A DNA stretch of 64,000 bases, from the NCBI GenBank assembly GCA_002633005.1, contig NMRA01000046.1, positions 618,801-682,800 on the forward strand. Direction: 5' to 3'. Positions 14,601 to 26,400 of this stretch are shown piece after piece. This DNA is from Phoronis australis (lineage: Eukaryota; Phoronida; Phoronidae). The notes under the pieces are model-generated. The model was not told the DNA's origin. It made no database searches and was given only the letters and a program-made list of their open reading frames with translations. A program made the translations under genes and the position numbers. Each line of letters starts with the position of its first letter. Positions within the stretch are counted from its first letter, which is position 1.

Positions 14601-17600
14601 ATGAACGTCAAATATATTAACAATCAAGATGCCTTACCACTAAATGAAAAGATCATTTATTTCTTTAAACAATAATAGGAATTTATTTATCACCTCACTT
14701 GAATTACAACAAAGTTTCAACAGATATGAGGCATGTTCAGCACCTTATGTCGCTCTGCCGTCTGCTTCGCGTGCTGATTTCGAAAGTTTGTGGTAGGTAC
14801 ACTGTCTTCTCCAAGGTTTATTTAGGTCTTTGGTCACTTGTCATGTAAATGAACTTGAATTTACTTGATGCATTATTCATCACTATGCAGTTTTATGTGT
14901 TAATTCCAGTAGAAAAACTTACAAAAAAGCATGATTTAATCAAAAAACCGGTGTCCGAATTTCCCCTCCAACTTTTTGTATGTTGCAGGAAATTCGGACA
15001 CCCGTGGTTTTAGGCTACTAAACGCTTTTCTTGACGTTTTCTTGAGAGATTTTCGTAGTCACGTGATGACCTTCTGTTTTAAGAGGTCAATCCAAAACTT
15101 AATTTGTCAAAGGATGATTGTGAAAATTGGCGTGTATGTGCTTACTATAAGGAAGACAGCTGACAATGATTTTCAGATGATTTGGACTACTGTGGCGCCT
15201 CCTAGTGGTAGTTTTGTTTTTTTTTTGTATCTCCCAAACTGTTTGCAGGATGTTTACTAAATTTAGCAAGTGTATTTATGTGATGTTGACAACGGACGAT
15301 GACGACTTTAGGATGATTCTGACTACCGGTATTCCTCTAGTGGCAATTTTAGTATTTGCGTCTAGTGGCAAGTTTAGTATTTTACATTGACCTCTGTATT
15401 TTCTTCAGGTGTGTACTTTGTGTTACTTCGTGACTATGAAGGAAAAGTTCCAAGTAGAAATTTGTTTCTGACATTCTAATGCTGTGCTAATCTCGTATGT
15501 TGGTAAATTTGTTTTTAATTCTATGTTTCTGTGGTGCTTTAAGCAACTGGTGTATAGGATGTGCTTGTATTATGAAGATTACTCACATTTTGCCCCTAGC
15601 CTATTGAGGAGACAAGGACCATGCCTTTCCATTTTGCAAAGTACAACATACTACATATATGCCCTCTACTGGCCACTTTATGGTACCAATAAACAACCCT
15701 AGAAGGATACCGTATGCGGTGCAATTGTGGGCGCATTTCAACGCTCTGCGTTGCTCTTGTTCTGTTTTCCTTTGTTTCTCTAAGTTCCTTGACAGATTTT
15801 TATGAAATATGGCATGTTCCTGTTTTTGAATGGATTGTATGTTTTTGCGCCTTCTAGTGGCCATTTTTATGATACAAATAAATAACCCTAAAAGCACACC
15901 ATTTGCAATGCATTTGTGGGCGCATTTCAACGCTCCGCGTTGCTCTTGTTGTGTCAAGTGTGTAGGATTATTTAGACTACTGGCAAGTCTTTATTGGCCT
16001 TTTTGATTTTCAACATTTCATTTCTTGAAATATGCTGTTGATAACGTGTACATTGTATTAGTGATAATTGTAACTGCATTACTCTTGCAGAAGCAGACAT
16101 GCAGTCAGACAGTGAACAAAGGTCAGTGAGTGCAAGTGTTCATGACGACTTTGACGAGGATAGCGACCATGACGATGAGGTGGTCAATTGTACGTGTGGT
16201 CATAATGATGAGAATGGATTGATGATTCAGGTGAGATACACTAAATGTAAATGTAACGATCTGAAAGGATTGACGATTCAGGTGCGATACACCATGTGAG
16301 TGTACTAGTGTGAAAAGATTGATGACTCAGGTGAAATAATCTATGAGAACAGATTGATGATTCAGGTGACGTGCACTGCGTGATTGTATTGCTCACCCTG
16401 CCTTCACGCTGTCTAAAGTTAATTTGCTTGGGCCACCAGTAAAGTTGTCCCAATTAACCATTTGATGGATGCTGGGATTGTTGGTAGATAAGTGGTGTTG
16501 ACATACCTTGAAGATTTATACTCAGTTCTATAATCTACTGCTTAATGCACTGTCTTCTCCCAGCTTTGTTTATTTTTGTTCTCTTATCTTCCAGTGTGAT
16601 GTTTGTTTATGTTGGCAACATGCTTCCTGCTTTGATATCACTGTTGAAACATTGCCAAAGAAGTATGTGTGCTACGTTTGCCGCAACCCACCAGGTAACT
16701 GATAGATTTGTATGCTACTGTTACATGGAAATGGTGACAAAAGTCTCTAGTTTGTTTAATTAGATTGTAGTATACTGCATTACACTGTTGATGGGCTTGC
16801 TTTGTTTCAGGACATGACCACAGCAATCAAAAATCAAAACAGTTGCTCATTGCTTTGAAGAAAATGCTTTTGATTACCAATAACATAGTCTTGAGTTTTT
16901 CCTTTGAATTATCTGTTTTATCCATTTCTTTGTGTCATAATTACCTTAAAACCACAAATTCTTGATCTCATCTGATCACCATGTTGGTGCTACCCTATTT
17001 CTCACAATACTAATAGTCATAATGCTTCCAGTGTATAAATGTGACAACCTACACAAACCAGCTTGTGCAATTGCTTCTTCAGCAGTAATCTATTATTAAT
17101 TTTTCCAAACACTTTAAGTCACTTTTGACAATGGTTTGACAAAGTTAACAATGATTTAAAGAGTATGTAATCTGACTCTGCTTTGTGTGTCTGTTGGACG
17201 TAAGAGATCAATGAGAACAGGTGTTTTGTTATCTTCACGGAAGATGTGGGGGTATAATCATGGTAGACGTCATTCCGTTCGTCCTTTCATCTTTGTAAAG
17301 ACTTGCTCTGCACTCAACTCCTATACTTCTCGTGGAATGTCACCCAAACTTTCCAAATACTATGCATATGAAGTGCAAAATTGCATATCTTTGGTGATGG
17401 TTATTTCTTTGAATTGTAGCTCATTCTTGATTTTCACATATTTACAAACTTCTACAAATCATTTGCGTAAAAAGATGAAATGAAAGAAATGCCATATTGT
17501 CAACAGTAACTTCATTTGATTCCAGTCATTTGCTTATCAGTACTTAACATGACCACCTTTGTTTTGAGAAGCATTTTTACATGATTTAACATGGACAAAT

Positions 17601-20600
17601 GTTTTACAATATGTCTAGATCTTGTGATCTCTGTACCAGGCCTTCATAAGTGCTTCTATCGTCTTCAGTCTAGTGGTAGTGTCATACATTCACAACCACT
17701 GTCTCCCAATAGACAAAAGGTTTTTGATGAAATTGATGTCTTGTGAACTTTCCGGCCAGTCAAGCACCTTAATTTCGACTTTTGGCCATGAATTTCTTCC
17801 CTTTTTTTCGCCGTGTGGCAGGGTGCCAGATTTTTTGTGGTTTTTATTTTTTACCTTTATTGAAGAAACAACAATTACAGACACACAGTCACGTACTCGT
17901 GCAAACACATACACGCACACACATACATGCAAACACACACGCACACACATACACGCACACACATACATGCAAACACACACGCGCACACCTAATCCTGCTT
18001 GCTAGTTAAAAAGTTTCAAGTTTCACCATCTCCTTTCTAAGACATCTAAATTTAAATTTTTCCGAGCACTGTATTTTTCACTCAAATAGTATTGCTGAGT
18101 GGACTTGATAAAGGTGCTCAAAAGCAGTCTTTTCGAATCAAACTTCTGACAGTATATGAACTGGAACCACTCAGCAACAAACAACATCTATGTGAGCGCA
18201 TCATGCCCTCAACTGTGTGCAGCGGTCCCAACACCCCCCTGGAGGGAGAAACACCACCAGAACATTGCTCTCTACTGTGTACAACAGTCCAACGTACTGG
18301 TAGGAGAAACACCACCAGAACAGGGCCCTCTACTGTGTGCAACAGCCCAACACCCCCTGGTAGGAGAAATATCGCCAGAACATTACTGTTGCATGGTATT
18401 TTATCATTTAGATATTATCTGTCGCATTATCTGATAATGTGACAGTCTCTCTCTGGGTTCTCTGGCATCCAGAAATGGCCCTCGTTGCTGAGTAGGACCT
18501 TGTTTTAAATTTTCTTTGTCCAGTGCTCATGTTTCTTGGCCCACGGGTGCCGATGGAACTTTATGGGAGGCTGAAATTGATGTACATGAGTCAGAAATGT
18601 GAGAGATAAAAAATGCTTCGTATATGACAGTTCTGCATTTGAGTCGCACACATTTGTATGTAAGAAAAAAAATTTCTGTTGGCAACTCCTCCATTTCATA
18701 CTGTTTTTTGACTAGTATATTGCTGTCCGTGACTGCCTTGTGACTTGAAGGTAATAAAACATGTTCTAAGGCACATCAAGGTAGTGAAATGTGTAAAAAA
18801 CATTGATGAGAATGCTCGTCAGAACATGAATTCTCATGATATATACATTAATGTACTGGTGGCCAACACAAGTGTTCTCTTTATAGGTGTGCGAGACAGT
18901 GCTCGTTATATGTATGACCAGGACTACTTTAAGTTTGGTCAGCTGACTAGGTTTAATGCAGCAGCGACAGGAAATGATGAAAAAGTGTGTAAGAGTATCC
19001 AGTCTTCACATCTATTGATGGGAGATCTCATCAATATTCAAGACGTACTGGGCAGCTTACGCAGGAAGACTCACATGCTCAAGTATGTGTCAACTCACCC
19101 CTTTCAGAGAAATACTTAAATTTGTCACACGTTATGTGGTAACAGTATTCTGCAGACTTCTTATAAGGAAACTAGGAAACAAGACTGTGAAATCTCAAAA
19201 TGTGGATGACATGTTCCATGTGAGCACTGTTATTCAAGAGGGCTGATGTTTACATTATTCTTTTGTGTGCAGTAAAATGCTCTCAATGTCACACATCAGA
19301 CCTCAGAAACAAAGTGGTTTATTCTCCTTGGGATATCATTAAGTGAGATGATCAAAGATTCAAATAACTTAAGTTTTATTCTAATTGATCATTAGCACAA
19401 GTAAGTGAATGTATATGTGTGATGTATATCAAGGACTATTTCTTCACTCTACTCAGCCTTTGGCACTTTTGAACAGGGTGTATAAATGGAACTGTGTGTC
19501 GATTTATATTACAACTTTGGTTTTATTCATACACTTTACAGTGCCCGACATGACTCCCATTGTCTTTATAATATCTGTATATTTGCAGTGAGTCTGATGA
19601 AGATGAGTTTAAAATATGGCAGACAAACTGGGACAGTTATACTGGTGCGGATGTCAGCTGTTGTGATCAGCCTATAGATGTCAGTATTGGTGATCAACAA
19701 AGCAATAATGTGGAGAACTCTGAAACAAAGCTGGAGACTGTAGATGTGAGTGGCACCTGTCACGACACATCTGACCATATTGATGTATGTGGAGAGGGAA
19801 CAGAGGAGGTGATGATAAACAAAGAAGAGATCATTGAGGAAGATGCCGTGTCCAATCCAGTCGTGAGGCCATCATCATTTGGTGTCTCTTTGGCCAGTTT
19901 ACCTGTTACTAACTCTGTATATAAACTGTCTCCGGTACCAACTCATGTGAAGGTGACAGGAAGCAGTCTGTGGACCCCTGTGGCGAGGGTGAGTGTCATG
20001 TAAGGTTAACACTAAGTGAACCTAAAGAAGACAGCTAGCATGTAATGAATGTGGTACTAACACACAAAATATAATGACTCCAGTGTGTCAAATTTAAACC
20101 TAGAAAGGATGTAGTCATGCAATCCACACTTCGCCGTACAAGTGTTGCGCATGACCACGGTTTGAAGGAGTTATTTGATTCTGATGTTTAATTGTTTGTC
20201 AAGTTCAGCAATGAAACTGAAATTTTGAAACTAATCCACTTTCCTCCATTTATTCTCAAATATAATTGGGTTATCTGGTTCTACTGAACTTTGTGTACTG
20301 CCAGGTGGTGATCACAAGTTAATTTACATATTTGCAGATTAAATTAGAAATAATTAGGAATAATAGTTTTAAGCTGGAAGGAGGCAATAATTCATTCAGT
20401 GCAAACTGGCTGTGCAAAGCAAGTTTCAACTTTATAAAACGAAGTGCGTAATTCATTGCATTTATCCAATGGCTGTGTATCTTGCAAGTTAAAATCGAGT
20501 TTTCTGCTGTTCTCTCCTCAAGAACTTTTTGTACTTTACTGCAGAACCTCAGCCAGCCTGATTTAGTTGAAGAGGGTTTGTCAGATGATATCAACAACAA

Positions 20601-21798
20601 TTTAGAAATAGCAGAGCAGAATCTCAGAGAACACATCCACCGACTGCAGGATAAGTTGGAAGAAAGACTTGATCTGCTTGATCAGCAAGTGACAGGTAAT
20701 GCAGCAATGATGGAAAATAGGCATCTTGCACGTAGCTGAAGGGGGTTACATAAGGTGCGTATGAACCCCATCGTTAATTGAGGTCTGCTGAAGGAATGAC
20801 CCATGGGGCATTAAGGTCGGTCCTTGGTGGGACATCCTTGATTCCAAGTTCATGATGTCATCGTCTGATGAATGGGTAGTGGAAAATTTGATGGCAGAGG
20901 TCAAAGCAAAAAGTCCGCTATTCATATCACACCTACCTGTTGTAGTGGCTGGTTACGGGCTTGCTTGATGTTGTTTTTGTCACATGGTATTAGTTACTGT
21001 TAATCATTTACCCCTTGTATAACTGGTCCTTTTTTCCCTCCAAGTAAAAAAATGTGCTAAATTTCCATTACAAACAAAATTTGATGGCGAATTATGTTTA
21101 AAAAATTGCTGCTCATGAATTTTGAGTTATTATTGAAATAGTCTTATCACGATCATGGTAAACTGCTTATAGTTTTGCTGAGCAGGATCGAAATGTAACT
21201 AGTTCTACCCTGAACTTTTGGATCTTGACTGAATCAGGATTTGAATCAAGTTTTAAAAAGCACAACAAAATTATTTCCGATATCTGTTCGTCTGTTTACA
21301 ACTACCTGTGGTCCATTTACATTTGGCACGTCTTTTCAATTGGTCTTTTCTCCAGCAATCTTCAGGTGTTAAGGGGCCCTAAAGGAATGAGCATGGGTGT
21401 GTGGTACACTAATGTAATGGTCAGTAATCGGCACTTTTTTAAGATTTTTTTCGTTTTCCTTGTGGTAAAGGTGCGATTTGAAGTTGGTACTTTCAATCGT
21501 CAGTCGGGTGCTCTAAACTGCTTCACCATGAAGTCCAGTGATGTTATTACCACCTCAAAGTTATGAGAAGTCAATATAACAACTTGTATTGCACATTGTT
21601 GATGTACGTGATGCCCATGTCTGCCTCTACTCTTGTTAAACTTTGTCTAAATTTGGGTTTGTTTCAGAATTGGAGACCAAATATGCCAAACCAGCTGGGA
21701 ATGACCCTTTGTCTGATTTACCAGTGGTGAAGAAGTCATTAAGGACATTCATCAGTGATCTGGACAAAGTTAGACGCATGGCTGCATTTCATTGTTAA
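2673..21798 (+). CDS. PHF20: PHF20-like protein: double Tudor, C2H2 finger, PHD finger (924 aa, 21 exons)
   Basis: Coding exons: 2673-2690, 4116-4178, 4552-4760, 5750-5918, 7659-7829, 7973-8015, 8371-8418, 9280-9446, 9669-9854, 10182-10227, 10617-10691, 11823-11894, 12157-12210, 12591-12770, 12943-13098, 16091-16230, 16595-16694, 18887-19082, 19589-19988, 20545-20695, 21668-21798 (TAA). All junctions are GT-AG and phases agree throughout (2775 nt). An in-frame TGA sits two codons before the ATG. Domains: Tudor 1 about 80-142, Tudor 2 about 154-205, lysine-rich linker 242-358, C2H2 finger C456/C461/H474/H479, acidic stretch 571-582, complete C4HC3 PHD finger (C586, C588, C600, C603, H608, C611, C625, C628), C-terminal helical region 832-924. 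Vertebrate PHF20 has the same order, is of similar length (about 1000 aa) and is an NSL acetyltransferase-complex subunit reading methyl-lysine. PHF20 and PHF20L1 are vertebrate paralogues, so this is probably the single ancestral-type gene. Confidence 0.93.
5987..6167. mobile_element. Palindromic MITE with TA target duplication (mariner-like)
   Basis: The first and last roughly 60 bp are imperfect inverted repeats: ACCTTATT, then GCAGTCGCCATTTTA, GTGAGCCTCT, AGGTTT and AAAACAAC recur in reverse complement. The 181-bp element is bounded by TA on both sides, as expected for Tc1/mariner-type insertion. It lies in PHF20-like intron 4 and has no coding capacity. Confidence 0.65.
6302..6906. mobile_element. 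Non-coding element with inverted terminal regions of about 190 bp
   Basis: The segment from about 6302 to 6480 recurs in reverse complement at about 6730-6906. Shared blocks include AAAAGTATATA, TTTCTGAAAGG, TTGTCAA and GTGACCA, in the same order from each end. No transposase is present. A third piece resembling one arm (TTTCAGAAAATATATA, GTTGACA) occurs at about 29688-29720. It is probably a MITE or foldback element, and its exact ends are uncertain. Confidence 0.55.
6920..7310. repeat. Degenerate inverted-repeat sequence in PHF20-like intron 4
   Basis: Motifs such as AAGTTCAGAT, TTAGACAAAAAT and GGTTTAGACCGA recur in both orientations across about 390 bp. This suggests a decayed MITE related to the elements at 50.3 and 51.7 kb. 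No coding signal is visible. Confidence 0.35.
8690..8790 (+). repeat. Diverged copy of the 'CACATATTTATATGTGG' repeat head
   Basis: CCGCATATTTATATGTAG followed by GTGCAT, ATC and GCTGTATCTCCAA matches, with substitutions, the head of the family at 13525 and 52115. It sits in PHF20-like intron 7. Confidence 0.45.
10250..10562. repeat. 51-bp minisatellite, about six copies, in PHF20-like intron 10
   Basis: The unit contains GCATACTATATTAACATAAA and CTGATTGCTATGTATTATG. Copies are nearly identical. Because 51 is a multiple of three and the unit lacks stops in certain frames, open frames persist on both strands. These are artefacts of the repeat, not genes. Confidence 0.9.
13515..15960 (+). repeat. 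Tandem array of a dispersed repeat family with an apparent three-part period
   Basis: The array begins with a palindromic head (CACATATTTATATGTGG) and CCGTC-rich DNA. It continues with segments of roughly 140-180 bp, each centred on a CCTAGTGGC-type motif, at about 13728, 13870, 14048, 14197, 14340 and 14478. The text after the motif cycles between CAATTTTA, CCATTTTT and CAGTTTTG/TAGTTTTG. Like units therefore recur about 430-470 bp apart, as in a higher-order repeat. Further copies near 15200, 15340, 15670 and 15860 are less regular. The array fills most of the 3 kb PHF20-like intron 15. Open frames inside it look fortuitous. Confidence 0.7.
14550..15005. repeat. Insert in the array with inverted 'TTCGGACA / TGTCCGAA' motifs
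   Basis: GTTCGGGGAAACTCGGACAG near 14555 and GTGTCCGAATTTCCCCTCC near 14951 are imperfect inverted repeats about 400 bp apart. They interrupt the repeat array. This may be a MITE, and its boundaries were not resolved. Confidence 0.4.
16205..16372 (+). repeat. Tandem copies of the end of PHF20-like exon 16 with its splice donor
   Basis: The sequence GATTGATGATTCAG followed by GTGAGA at the real exon end (16230) recurs with small changes ending at 16281, 16330 and 16365, each time followed by GTG. Spacings are 51, 49 and 35 bp. Only the first copy is in frame with the PHD-finger cysteines of the next exon, so the others are probably intronic decoys. Confidence 0.75.
17880..17992 (+). repeat. 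(CA)n-rich microsatellite
   Basis: ACACACGCACACACATACATGCAA units repeat through PHF20-like intron 17. It is a low-complexity tract with no coding value. Confidence 0.9.
18205..18395 (+). repeat. About three copies of a 60-65 bp tandem repeat
   Basis: Each unit contains GGAGAAACACCACCAGAACA, CTCTACTGTGT and CAACAG. The third copy is diverged. It lies in PHF20-like intron 17. Confidence 0.7.
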
Positions 21799-21971
21799 CA
21801 GTGAAATATTGATGGTCACTCTTGTGTGCTATTTTTCACAATTTGTATGAATATTGTTAATAGTGTATATTGTTGGTAATCTTCAAAAGTTCTTATGCTG
21901 GTAATATTGTAACTCTGAAGAATTTAAGCATTTAACTGTATAAATTGAGTAAACAATATGTAAATATTTTG

Positions 21972-21977
21972 AATAAA
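21972..21977 (+). terminator. Polyadenylation signal AATAAA of the PHF20-like gene
   Basis: A canonical AATAAA lies about 170 bp after the stop codon and is followed by T/G-rich sequence (GCTCTGTTGCTTTAATTTG). This is the usual arrangement for a 3' end. It implies a short 3' UTR ending near 21995. Confidence 0.6.
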
Positions 21978-21998
21978 AACATGCTCTGTTGCTTTAAT

Positions 21999-23444
21999 TT
22001 GTTTATTTGTATGACAACAGTATCCTATATATTAGTGTGCAAACCCCATTTTTACAACGTAAATAAACAACGAAATTACGGGATGTTAATCTAAAGAGAC
22101 AGATGGTGTACATTAGAGTGCCATAAACAGGTTTAATAATCTAAATAAGACTACATGTGAACTACTACCCTCGTCAACACAAATAAGTAGTCTATGAATA
22201 GAACCAAACATTTAGCACCATTACAAATAAAATCTGAAAATAAACAACAATAAATTAATGACCTAAGATAAATGCACCAAGGTTTTGCACTGCCCGGCAG
22301 ACTAAGCATACCATCATTTCATCAAAAATCAGTTTCATGAAGTTGGCAATGCATTTACTTATAATACAATATACTTTAGAAAATGTTTATAAACATTTTT
22401 GTTAGGCCTATTCTAATACCTACTTTCACTTTCAAGTTGTGAATGCAATTCAAGTCTGGCCAGTCTTTGAGTACCTTGCACATAATTACTTTGAAAACAG
22501 CAATCAACTTGTAATAAACTGAAATATGAACAACAAATTTAAACATCAAAGACAATACAGAAAACTTTATTGAGGAATAACATTGAAATAAATTAGCACA
22601 AATAGTATATGGAATGAACACTCGACAAGGCTCGGGGCTCAGTTGCACTTGCAAACTAGTTTTCTTAATTGCTACACAATCTATGAACACCAGTAATTCT
22701 AATGACTCGCTCAAAACGAAATCCAAGAAACGAGAACCATAGCACCTTCAGAACACACAGCACACAACTCTAGACTAGTATTCTGGGACATGCTTCAATG
22801 GACAGACTAGTTGATATTGCCTGGAGAGAAGTAATTCATTTTCTCCCTTTTCACAATTCTACTCTGGGCAAGCTGGACTCATGGGCAGCACACTTGGCTT
22901 ACTTATCCATATTCAAACTTGTTCTATACTAATTTGAGTTGACAAAATCTCACATACTTTTAATGCAAGGTAAAATGTCATGAATTATGGAAAAATAATT
23001 GCTAAAATTGCCATTTTTGTACTTTCAAGGGCTTCTCATATTCCTGTGAATGTGCTCAATTTCTCAGAACATCGTCACATGGTTGCTTAGGTACAGAATA
23101 ATAACATGGAAAGCCATTAATTGGCGCTACATATCTCATTGAAAAAATGAGAAAATAAAATCTCACTTGTCAGCCATGCCAATCTTAAATTGGCGAGGAT
23201 TTACAGTATTAATACAAAATAAGTGTGGTCAATGATCTACAACTAAAGGCACTTAAATTTTGCTGATAAGCGGAATCTTACAGACTGTTTTAACTTCAAA
23301 TTTACTGTTGATTTTTCACTGACTTCGTGCATTATCCTGAGAGAAAAATCTCATTAACCAGAAACCTTTGCAATGATTCTTGATGTGTTAGTGCTGTCTA
23401 GCAACTTTGTACTCAAATGCTGGTTATGCCATAAACTATGCTTT
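21999..23444. other. Intergenic and 3' UTR sequence, no recognisable gene
   Basis: This AT-rich interval lies between the convergent 3' ends of the PHF20-like gene and the CCSER-like gene. It should contain the CCSER-like 3' UTR. Several TTTATT strings could be minus-strand polyadenylation signals, and I cannot choose between them. The longest open frame (22376-22726, minus) shows no coding features. Confidence 0.5.
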
Positions 23445-26400
23445 CTATTTGCTCAGAGTAAGCTTCTTCATTTGCTTTGGTTTTGGGATTCGTGTAAACT
23501 CTCGAGTTATTGGGTTTAAGTGATAAGATATTAAAGTACTGTTGGAAGATGTCACAAGCTCATTATCATCGGTCAGCTGATTAACACATAGTGGCGACAC
23601 CTGTTGAGTGAATGGTAGACACAAAGCTGGACGTGGTGTGTTATGCTCTTGACGGTTGGCCTGATCGTTGTGGCAACTGTCAACACCTGAGGTCTTCTGC
23701 AGAAAGAATAGTTTGACATTCAAGGGTATGATAAATGACAATGAAGGTCTACAACCTAGGTCTACCTATCGCAAGCTCCGCCCCCTTGCGGAATGTCGAC
23801 TAACAAACAATAAGTTTACCCCGCAACGTGCTGTTTGTCGGGTAAAATGGTGGGTTGGGAATGAAGGTGTGTCAAGAATTCTGCATTCTGATTGGTCAAT
23901 TACGCCATCGCTCAAAATCCTAGCAATAGGTCATTTGAAGCAGAGTGTTGCTTACCAATGCAAGATGTTTGCTCTACAATTAAGTATTTGTTTTCATAAG
24001 GTGGTGGTTGCAAAATAACAGAATGTCCTGAAATAATGCAAATTAGTGTGCAGAACTGGTACAGAGTTTACTTATCGGTGATGACAATTGTTTCCATACA
24101 ACAGAATGGTGTGTCTTTGGTTCTAAAGTGAAAGAACAACAAAACACGAAAAAAGGTTACTAATATCAAATTTATAAACTGCCATTCCCACCACTTTGTA
24201 TTATCAGGCACCATTTTAGAAGTCATCATGCAGTCGCCACTGATGGCCAGAATATAAAAATTCAAACAATGTAGGGATTAATAGGAAAGTAAAAGATTGT
24301 TGATAATTAATTTTTGCTGTGTGAATTGATTGAAATTTTTGAAGCTGTAGAGCACTTGCTGCATTAAAACAACGTCAATCATCGAAGTCAAGTCACTGTT
24401 GCTATTTTGACTAGACTGTGCGTCCATAAGTCATTTTTCAGAATAATAATAAAAGAAATAAATCCAAGAAAGAAACCTAAGGCCAGTAACATCATTAAGT
24501 TATATTTTTTAATACGGAAATGAGGATCTAGACATCCCCGGGTCATCTTTTACATCAGCTGGCGCCCAGAGTGAGATCAGCCTGCCACCTATTGGAGCAT
24601 TTATCTATTAAGGCCAAAATAGACAAATGAAACGTCCTATTCAACAAGACTCGTTTTAAAACTGAGAGTATTTAAATCTCAGACCAATAGCATTAAAGAG
24701 ACACAAGGTAATTAGTGAGACCAACCTACCTTAAAGTACAACTTCAATGTTCGTTCTGGCAAATTCTCTTTAATAGAAGGCCTGAAAGAAAGGGATCACT
24801 TAACTTCAGAAGGGTTCTGAAATAATTTATATCAGACTTACTCAGCTTGATTAATATTTCAAGTTCTAGTTAGGAGGACATTATCATTCAAGTACTTATA
24901 ATTCAAAAACTTTGTAAAAATCCACATGAATTTTTCCCAACATTGTTTTTTCTACAGGTAAACAGTGACTATCAGGATCTCCATAACATTGCAAAACTCT
25001 ATTGGTGTTCCTGGTCAAACAACATCAGGGCCAAGAGTTAGTCAGCTTGAATCTGATGCTGCCACGTCGGTTCAGGGAGAGACATCTTGGACAAACTTCT
25101 CAAACCACTGAGATGGCAGACATGCAAGCGTTAGAGTGGCTCAGTATTACCCCGTAGAAGAAGTCAGACACCTCAGCATTCCCAGAAATTTTCAACCAAT
25201 TTTTTCAGATGTTTTCGAATTAATAATTTTTCATACCATTTGAAGATGATTAAGAGTTACTTCATTTTCTAAATGAGAAAAGAAATTTATTATCGCAATA
25301 AGAATACATACGAGATGAAAATCCATTAACCATTAGTTTTCACCAATCAAACCTTTTACCTTATGTACAAGGAAATAAGTTTGCCTTGAAAAAAATCTAA
25401 CCTAAAATCATTTTTTCAAATTACAATTTCTGTATAAAATACATCTGGAATTGTCATCAGCTCAAAGTCAATGTTTGAATTTTTAAAATAAGTGATCTTG
25501 ATAGAGGCTTGAAATGCAAATTGTGAAGTTTTCAAAATACACTTTCAAACAGACTATCGTAACAGTAAAACACTCATAAATTGGACCGAAAAATTTCATA
25601 AGAGTATGGAGAAATCGGACTTATCTGAAGGTGCAAACTTGAACAACTTTATTGATGAGCTTGGTTCATGTGACGCAAAAACAATGCAAATCCAACTTAA
25701 GCAAGTTTTATTGTATTCCTCAGTTTTAATGAAAAGCATGCTCTAATGCCAGGGAAAGAACATGCGCTAACTGTGATGTAACATGCAATTGTAATGCTGA
25801 ACTAATAACAAGTGTTCTTGGGAAAGTACTACTGACAGACACTTGTACACACAAGCACTCGCGCAAACCAAGCAAGCATCTTCCTTCATCACTAACGCAC
25901 AGCTGTTATCATTCACAGGGGACAATTGTGCTTCAAAAGGAAAGAAAGTTTAGTAAGAGCTGTGGTGCATGAAATATGATTCGCGTTTGTGACAAAAGAA
26001 TACTGTGGGAATGCTCGTACAGTTCATGAGGGTGAAAGACTGACTAGTCTCACTAAATTACCAGCTTTTGTATAAGTTTATATTGAATGCTGTTCGGGCA
26101 AAACGACATTACCTTGACTCATCCAGTTTCATACAATGGCGAGTATCTCGTGTTTAATTTTCAATAGTGGTGAAAACTTGAGTCATGAACAAGGAAAGTA
26201 AATCCTATGGTTAAACTATGGGTGGAACAGAGCTTGAAAGTGTTAATTTATGCTAAGAAATTCATTTATTTATCTTACTTTGAAGTTGGCCACTTTTGAC
26301 CCATCCTGTTGTATGTCGAGTATAAAAAAGGCACTTTACATGCCTTCAACATTATGTAACAATCAAATTTATTGTGTGGGATGATTTTAATGTCTAATGT

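Noticed and set aside
24955-25112. Plus-strand open stretch ending TSWTNFSNH before TGA
   Set aside because: It has no start codon, no phase-compatible partner exon and no recognisable family. Chance is the simplest explanation.
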